Of a stretch of DNA of 19,658 bases, positions 13,511 through 19,658 are shown one piece after another. Source of the DNA: Phenylobacterium sp. CCH9-H3. GTDB taxonomy: Bacteria > Pseudomonadota > Alphaproteobacteria > Caulobacterales > Caulobacteraceae. A program made the translations under genes and the position numbers. Position 1 is the stretch's first letter, and each line of letters starts with the position of its first letter. The notes under the pieces are model-generated. The model did no database searches, was not told the origin of the DNA, and worked only from the letters and a program-made list of their open reading frames with translations. The stretch is from the NCBI RefSeq assembly GCF_001557235.1, contig NZ_LSJI01000288.1, positions 1-19,658 of the forward strand. Direction: 5' to 3'.

Positions 13511-14319
13511 CCGACTGGCTACAGATCCATCGCGGCGACGCGCCGCTGGTGGTCAGTTTCCCGCACACCGGGACCGAGCTGCCGACCGGTATCGCCGCGC
13601 GCCTGATCTCGCCTTGGCTCGCCCGCAAGGACGCCGACTGGTGGATCGAGAAGCTCTACGACTTCGCGCCCTCGCTCGGCGCCACGACCATCCGCACGGC
13701 CATCAGCCGCACGGTCATCGACGTGAACCGCGACCCGTCGGGCGCTTCGCTCTATCCCGGCCAGGCCACCACGGCCCTGTGCCCCACCACCACCTTCGAC
13801 GGCGAGCCGCTCTACCGCCGCGACGGCCCGGACGAGGCCGAGATCGAGCACCGGCGGGCTGCGTATTTCGATCCCTACCATGACGCGCTGCGGACCGAGC
13901 TAGACCGCCTGCGCGCGATCCACGGCAAGGTGGTGCTGTACGAGGCCCACTCGATCCGCTCGGCCATCCCGCGGTTGTTCGACGGCCTCCTGCCCAATTT
14001 CAACATCGGCACGAATTCGGGCGCGAGCTGCGACGCCGCACTGGTGACGGCGGTCGAAGCCGCCTGCGACGCCAGCGAACTCAGCCGCGTCACGGACGGC
14101 CGGTTCAAGGGCGGCTGGACGACCCGCCACTACGGGCGGCCCCACCAGGGCGTCCATGCAATCCAGATGGAGCTCGCCTGCCGCGGCTACATGGACGAGC
14201 CGCCCGGCCTCCTGACCTCGGCCAGCTGGCCCACCCCGTACACGCCTGAGCGCGCCGGCCCCATGCGCGCCACGCTCACCCGCGTCCTTCAAGCCTGCCT
14301 GGACTTCGCCAAAGCATGA
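13507..14319 (+). CDS. hutG: N-formylglutamate deformylase HutG
   Basis: A 270-residue member of the N-formylglutamate amidohydrolase family, which hydrolyses N-formyl-L-glutamate to glutamate and formate, the last step. Landmarks: [10 protein letters not shown] with His20, [15 protein letters not shown] (Arg75), [11 protein letters not shown] with His148, and [13 protein letters not shown] near residue 200. This is the deformylase type and not the arginase-like formiminoglutamase that shares the hutG name in enteric bacteria, as expected alongside HutF. GGAGG lies about 5 bp before the ATG inside the hutH end; it overlaps hutH and hutU by 4 bp each. Confidence 0.95.
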   Translation: MTDWLQIHRGDAPLVVSFPHTGTELPTGIAARLISPWLARKDADWWIEKLYDFAPSLGATTIRTAISRTVIDVNRDPSGASLYPGQATTALCPTTTFDGEPLYRRDGPDEAEIEHRRAAYFDPYHDALRTELDRLRAIHGKVVLYEAHSIRSAIPRLFDGLLPNFNIGTNSGASCDAALVTAVEAACDASELSRVTDGRFKGGWTTRHYGRPHQGVHAIQMELACRGYMDEPPGLLTSASWPTPYTPERAGPMRATLTRVLQACLDFAKA

Positions 14320-15983
14320 CCCGCCTCGACAAGACCCGCGTCATCCGCCCCGCCACCGGCCCCGAGCTCTCGTGCAAGAGCTGGCTCACCGAGGCGCCGC
14401 TGCGGATGCTGATGAACAACCTGCACCCGGACGTGGCCGAGCGGCCCGAGGAGCTGGTGGTCTATGGCGGCATCGGCCGCGCTGCGCGCGACTGGGAGAG
14501 CTTCGACGCCATCGTTGAGACCCTGCGCCGGCTGGAGGACGACGAGACCCTGCTGGTCCAGTCGGGCAAGCCGGTGGGCGTGTTCCGCACCCACGCCGAC
14601 GCGCCGCGGGTGCTGATCGCGAACTCCAACCTCGTGCCCCGCTGGGCCACCTGGGACCACTTCAACGAGCTCGATCGCAAGGGCCTGGCCATGTACGGCC
14701 AGATGACCGCGGGGTCGTGGATCTACATCGGCGCCCAGGGGATCGTTCAGGGCACCTACGAGACCTTCGTGGAGATGGGCCGCCAGCACTATGGCGGCGA
14801 TCTCTCGGGCCGCTGGCTGCTCACCGCGGGCCTGGGCGGCATGGGCGGCGCCCAGCCGCTGGCGGCTGTGATGGCGGGCGCCTCGTGCCTGGCCATCGAG
14901 TGCCAGCAGTCCAGCATCGATATGCGCCTGCGCACCGGCTACCTCGACCGCCAGGCCAAGGACGTGGACGAGGCCCTGGCGCTCATCGAACGGTCCTGCC
15001 TGGACAAGGCGCCGATCTCGGTCGGCCTGTTGGGCAACGCCGCCGAGCTGCTGCCCGAACTGTTCGCCCGCGGCGTGCGGCCCGACCTGCTCACCGACCA
15101 GACAAGCGCCCACGATCCCATCAACGGCTACCTGCCCAAGGGCTGGAGCCTGGAGCGCTGGGCCGCCATGCGCGCCCAGGATCCGAAACAGGTGGAGGAG
15201 GCCGCCAAGGCCTCCATGGCCGAGCACGTCCAGGCCATGCTCGACTTCCAGGCCGCGGGCGTGCCCACCGTCGACTACGGCAACAACATCCGCCAGATGG
15301 CCAAGGAGGCGGGGGTCGCCAACGCCTTCGACTTCCCGGGCTTCGTGCCGGCCTACATTCGCCCCCTGTTCTGCCGCGGGATCGGCCCGTTCCGCTGGGC
15401 CGCTCTGTCAGGCGACCCGGAGGACATCGCCAAGACCGACGCCAAGGTGAAGGAGCTGATCCCAGACAACCCGCACCTGCACAATTGGCTCGACATGGCG
15501 GCCCGGAAGATCCGCTTCCAGGGGCTGCCCGCGCGGATCTGCTGGGTCGGCTTGGGCGATCGCGACCGGCTGGGCCTGGCGTTCAACGAGATGGTGGCGA
15601 AGGGCGAGCTGAAGGCGCCGGTGGTCATCGGCCGCGACCACCTGGACAGCGGCTCCGTCGCCTCGCCCAACCGCGAGACAGAGGCCATGCGTGACGGCAC
15701 CGACGCGGTGTCGGACTGGCCGCTGCTGAACGCCCTGCTCAACACCGCTTCGGGCGCCACCTGGGTCTCGCTGCACCATGGCGGCGGCGTCGGCATGGGC
15801 TTTTCACAGCACGCCGGCATGGTCATCGTCTGCGACGGCACCGAGGCGGCGGCGAAGCGGATCGCCCGGGTGCTGTGGAACGACCCGGCGACGGGCGTCA
15901 TGCGCCACGCGGACGCCGGCTACGACATCGCCCTCAAGGTCGCCCGCGAGAAGCATCTCGATCTGCCGGGGATCCTGGGCTGA
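14316..15983 (+). CDS. hutU: Urocanate hydratase HutU
   Basis: A 555-residue urocanase that hydrates urocanate to 4-imidazolone-5-propionate using tightly bound NAD+ as an electrophile. The family signature [10 protein letters not shown] is present with its Cys at 409, near the active-site cysteine of Pseudomonas urocanase. The NAD-binding glycine stretch is [13 protein letters not shown] (171-183), and [15 protein letters not shown] near residue 490 is also conserved. Full length. The ATG at 14316 overlaps the hutG stop and has no clear Shine-Dalgarno, so it probably depends on translational coupling; its stop overlaps the hutD start by 1 bp (TGATG). Confidence 0.97.
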   Translation: MTRLDKTRVIRPATGPELSCKSWLTEAPLRMLMNNLHPDVAERPEELVVYGGIGRAARDWESFDAIVETLRRLEDDETLLVQSGKPVGVFRTHADAPRVLIANSNLVPRWATWDHFNELDRKGLAMYGQMTAGSWIYIGAQGIVQGTYETFVEMGRQHYGGDLSGRWLLTAGLGGMGGAQPLAAVMAGASCLAIECQQSSIDMRLRTGYLDRQAKDVDEALALIERSCLDKAPISVGLLGNAAELLPELFARGVRPDLLTDQTSAHDPINGYLPKGWSLERWAAMRAQDPKQVEEAAKASMAEHVQAMLDFQAAGVPTVDYGNNIRQMAKEAGVANAFDFPGFVPAYIRPLFCRGIGPFRWAALSGDPEDIAKTDAKVKELIPDNPHLHNWLDMAARKIRFQGLPARICWVGLGDRDRLGLAFNEMVAKGELKAPVVIGRDHLDSGSVASPNRETEAMRDGTDAVSDWPLLNALLNTASGATWVSLHHGGGVGMGFSQHAGMVIVCDGTEAAAKRIARVLWNDPATGVMRHADAGYDIALKVAREKHLDLPGILG

Positions 15984-16545
15984 TGCAGGTCCTGCGCGCC
16001 GCGCTCCGCGTCGCCGCGCCCTGGAAGAACGGCGGCGGGGTGACCCGCGAGATCGCCGCCTCGCCGCCGGGCGCCGGCTTCGACGACTTCCGCTGGCGGG
16101 TCAGCATGGCCGAGGTCCGCAGCGACGGGCCGTTCTCGCCGTTTCCCGAGGTCGACCGGATCCTGGCGGTGCTGGAGGGGCGGCTGGCGCTCTCGGTCGC
16201 GGACGGCGGCGCGTTCGACCTCTCGCCCGCCAGCCCGCCGGCCGCCTTTCCGGGCGATGCGGCGACGACGGGGCGCGTCCTCGAGGGACCTGTTCTGGAT
16301 CTCAATGTGATGACGCGCCGAGGCGTCGTCACCGGCGCGCTCGAACGGCTGGAGATCGACCGGCCGATGGCCCTCCGCCCGTTCTCCGGGGAACGGGTGG
16401 TGATCGCCGCCAGCGGCCCCGTCCTGGCTGTGGCGGGCGGCCCGCCCCTCAGCCTCGCGCGGTTCGACGCCCTGCTGCTGGAGCCGGGCGAGGCGGTCGC
16501 GCTGGAGGCGGCCCGCCCCGCGACCGCCTACCTGGCGACCTTCAG

Positions 16546-16549
<4 letters not shown>
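15983..16549 (+). CDS. hutD: HutD/Ves family cupin protein
   Basis: A 188-residue HutD-family protein with a bicupin-like fold, beginning [23 protein letters not shown], where the PWKNGGG-TREIA segment is the family hallmark, followed by [22 protein letters not shown] and a C-terminal cupin half. Its role is not settled: in Pseudomonas fluorescens HutD limits hut expression or protects against overshooting pathway flux, possibly by binding formylglutamate, and no enzymatic step needs it. The start at 15983 shares one base with the hutU stop; a longer open frame from 15875 lies out of frame within hutU. Last gene of the rightward hut operon. Its TAG shares a CTAG with the convergent gltD stop, so no terminator fits between them. 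Confidence 0.9.
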
Positions 16550-17997
<1,448 letters not shown>

Positions 17998-18019
17998 CTT
18001 CGTTCCCCAGCAGTCTGGA

Positions 18020-19658
18020 TTATTCGGCAGCGACGGCGGCGGCCGCGTCGCGTTCCTTGGCCATGTCGGTGAGCGCCCGCCGGAAGTCCTTCGGCATCAC
18101 CTTCACGAACGACGGCAGGGCCCGGTCCCAGTTCTCCAGGATCTCGGCCGCCCGCCGGCTGCCCGTGTGCAGGTGGTGGCGCTCGATGAGGATGCGCAGG
18201 CGCTCGGCGTCGAACCGTAGCAGGTCGCCCATGCCGGCGTTCTCCACCGACACCGCCCGCTGGCTGGGCCGCAGGACGTCGTCGCCGTCCACGCGGGCCA
18301 ATTCGACCGCGTCGAGGTCGACCATCGCCTTGTTGCAGAGCGGATCGAAGCGGCGGAGCGGGTCGTACACATAGGCCAAGCCGCCGCTCATGCCGGCGGC
18401 GAAGTTGCGGCCGGTGTCGCCCAGCACCACGACCACTCCGCCGGTCATATATTCGCAGCCGTGGTCGCCCACGCCTTCAACGACCGCCACGGCGCCGGAG
18501 TTGCGCACGGCGAACCGCTCGCCCGCCACACCCTCGAAGTAGGCCTCGCCGGCGATGGCGCCATAGAGCACGGTGTTGCCCACCACGATGTTGCGGGTGG
18601 GGTCACGGCGCGATTCCGCCGGCTGGCGCACCACGACCCGGCCGCCCGACAGGCCCTTGCCCACATAGTCGTTGGCGTCGCCGATCAACGTCAGGCTCAC
18701 CCCGCGCGCCAGGAAGGCGCCGAAGCTCTGCCCGGCCGTCCCGCGCAGGGTCAGGGCGATGGTGTCCTCCGGAAGGCCCGCATGGCCGTAGCGCTTGGCC
18801 ACCTCGCCAGAGAGCATGGCGCCCACGGTGCGGTTGACGTTGCGGACCGCGTACTCGCCGCGGACCGGCTCGCCCCGCTCCAGCGCGGCCTCGCTGTCGG
18901 CGATGAACTTATGGTCCAGGGCCTTATCCAGGCCGTGGTCCTGGCGCTCGGTGTTCCACAGGCCTTTCGCCGCCTCGGCCGGCGCGGCGTACAGCAGGCG
19001 CGAGAGGTCCACGCCCTGGGCCTTCCAGTTGTCGACGGCCGGACGCATGTCCAGCCGGTCCACCCGCCCGATCATCTCGTTGAGCGTGCGGAAGCCCATC
19101 TGCGCCATGATCTCCCGCAGCTCTTCGGCCACGAAGAAGAAGTAGTTGATCACGTGCTCGGGCTGGCCGGTGAAGCGTGCGCGCAGCACCGGGTCCTGGG
19201 TCGCCACCCCCACCGGGCAGGTGTTCAGGTGGCATTTGCGCATCATGATGCAGCCGGCGGCGATCAGCGGCGCGGTGGCGAAGCCGAACTCGTCCGCGCC
19301 CAGGAGGGCGCCGATGGCCACGTCCCGCCCGGTGCGCAGGCCGCCGTCCACCTGCACCGCGATCCGGGTGCGCAGGCCGTTCAGCAGCAGGGTCTGCTGG
19401 GTCTCGGCCAGGCCGATCTCCCAGGGCGAGCCGGCATGGGTCAGCGAGGTCAGGGGGCTGGCGCCCGTGCCGCCCTCGAAGCCCGAGATGGTCACGTGGT
19501 CCGCGCGCGCCTTGGCCACCCCGGCGGCCACGGTGCCGACGCCGACCTCCGAGACCAGCTTCACCGAGATGCGGGCCTTGGCGTTGACGTTCTTCAGGTC
19601 GTGGATGAGCTGGGCCAGGTCCTCGATCGAATAGATGTCGTGGTGCGGCGGCGGGCTG
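18020..19658 (-). CDS. gltB: Glutamate synthase large subunit GltB, C-terminal part (partial)
   Basis: The last 545 residues of the alpha subunit (about 1500 in full) are present; the start is beyond the right edge. The visible part begins in the FMN-binding synthase barrel with [13 protein letters not shown], continues through [18 protein letters not shown] and [11 protein letters not shown], and reaches the 3Fe-4S cluster cysteines in [17 protein letters not shown] (C-x5-C-x4-C, about 19217-19254). It ends in the glycine-rich right-handed beta-helix domain ([41 protein letters not shown]). The open frame continues past the GTG at 19564, which is an internal valine. Co-transcribed with gltD, 22 bp downstream. 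Confidence 0.97.
   Translation of the reverse strand, partial: SPPPHHDIYSIEDLAQLIHDLKNVNAKARISVKLVSEVGVGTVAAGVAKARADHVTISGFEGGTGASPLTSLTHAGSPWEIGLAETQQTLLLNGLRTRIAVQVDGGLRTGRDVAIGALLGADEFGFATAPLIAAGCIMMRKCHLNTCPVGVATQDPVLRARFTGQPEHVINYFFFVAEELREIMAQMGFRTLNEMIGRVDRLDMRPAVDNWKAQGVDLSRLLYAAPAEAAKGLWNTERQDHGLDKALDHKFIADSEAALERGEPVRGEYAVRNVNRTVGAMLSGEVAKRYGHAGLPEDTIALTLRGTAGQSFGAFLARGVSLTLIGDANDYVGKGLSGGRVVVRQPAESRRDPTRNIVVGNTVLYGAIAGEAYFEGVAGERFAVRNSGAVAVVEGVGDHGCEYMTGGVVVVLGDTGRNFAAGMSGGLAYVYDPLRRFDPLCNKAMVDLDAVELARVDGDDVLRPSQRAVSVENAGMGDLLRFDAERLRILIERHHLHTGSRRAAEILENWDRALPSFVKVMPKDFRRALTDMAKERDAAAAVAAE

Noticed and set aside
19562..19564. GTG at 19564 as the gltB start
   Set aside because: The reading frame continues upstream with conserved glutamate synthase sequence ([13 protein letters not shown]), so this codon is an internal valine.

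Overview
The window is uniformly GC-rich, gene-dense DNA. Gene content and style (an HWE-family hybrid histidine kinase, a periplasmic DUF1080 protein, a complete hut operon, many TTG/GTG starts and 4-bp start/stop overlaps) suggest an alphaproteobacterium, most likely Caulobacterales (Caulobacter/Phenylobacterium-like). The taxonomic call is inference. I see no rRNA, tRNA, CRISPR, insertion sequence or prophage gene.

Region 1 (1-8603) looks like a LacI-controlled locus for an unusual glycoside or sugar, with one extra gene inside it. At the left edge is the first 15 codons of a minus-strand gene resembling a GMC-family oxidoreductase. Divergent from it is a secreted DUF1080 (3-keto-disaccharide hydrolase family) protein. 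Next comes a hybrid HWE histidine kinase with two duplicated PAS domains. A minus-strand operon then reads, in transcription order: NupG-like MFS permease, Tat-exported sugar isomerase/epimerase, Gfo/Idh/MocA dehydrogenase, cytoplasmic sugar isomerase/epimerase. A LacI-family regulator sits divergent from it. An identical 14-bp near-palindrome (TGAAATCGATTACA) lies upstream of both the DUF1080 gene (117-130) and the permease operon (7342-7355), in the same orientation relative to each. This links the two blocks into one proposed regulon. The enzyme set matches oxidation of a sugar to its 3-keto form, glycoside cleavage, and isomerisation/reduction of the product. A 77-bp REP-like inverted repeat (7428-7504) lies between the permease operon and lacI.

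Region 2 (8600-16549) is a complete five-step histidine utilisation cluster. hutF-hutC run leftward and hutI-hutH-hutG-hutU-hutD run rightward from a shared 104-bp control region containing a TGT-N4-ACA site (10719-10728), a likely HutC operator. The route is histidine -> urocanate (HutH) -> imidazolone propionate (HutU) -> formiminoglutamate (HutI) -> formylglutamate (HutF) -> glutamate + formate (HutG). Nearly every junction is a 1-4 bp start/stop overlap.

Region 3 (16546-19658) holds glutamate synthase, gltD complete and gltB as its C-terminal part, on the minus strand and convergent with hutD. The hutD and gltD stop codons share one CTAG palindrome. Histidine breakdown releases ammonia and glutamate next to the GOGAT genes, but there is no sign of co-transcription.
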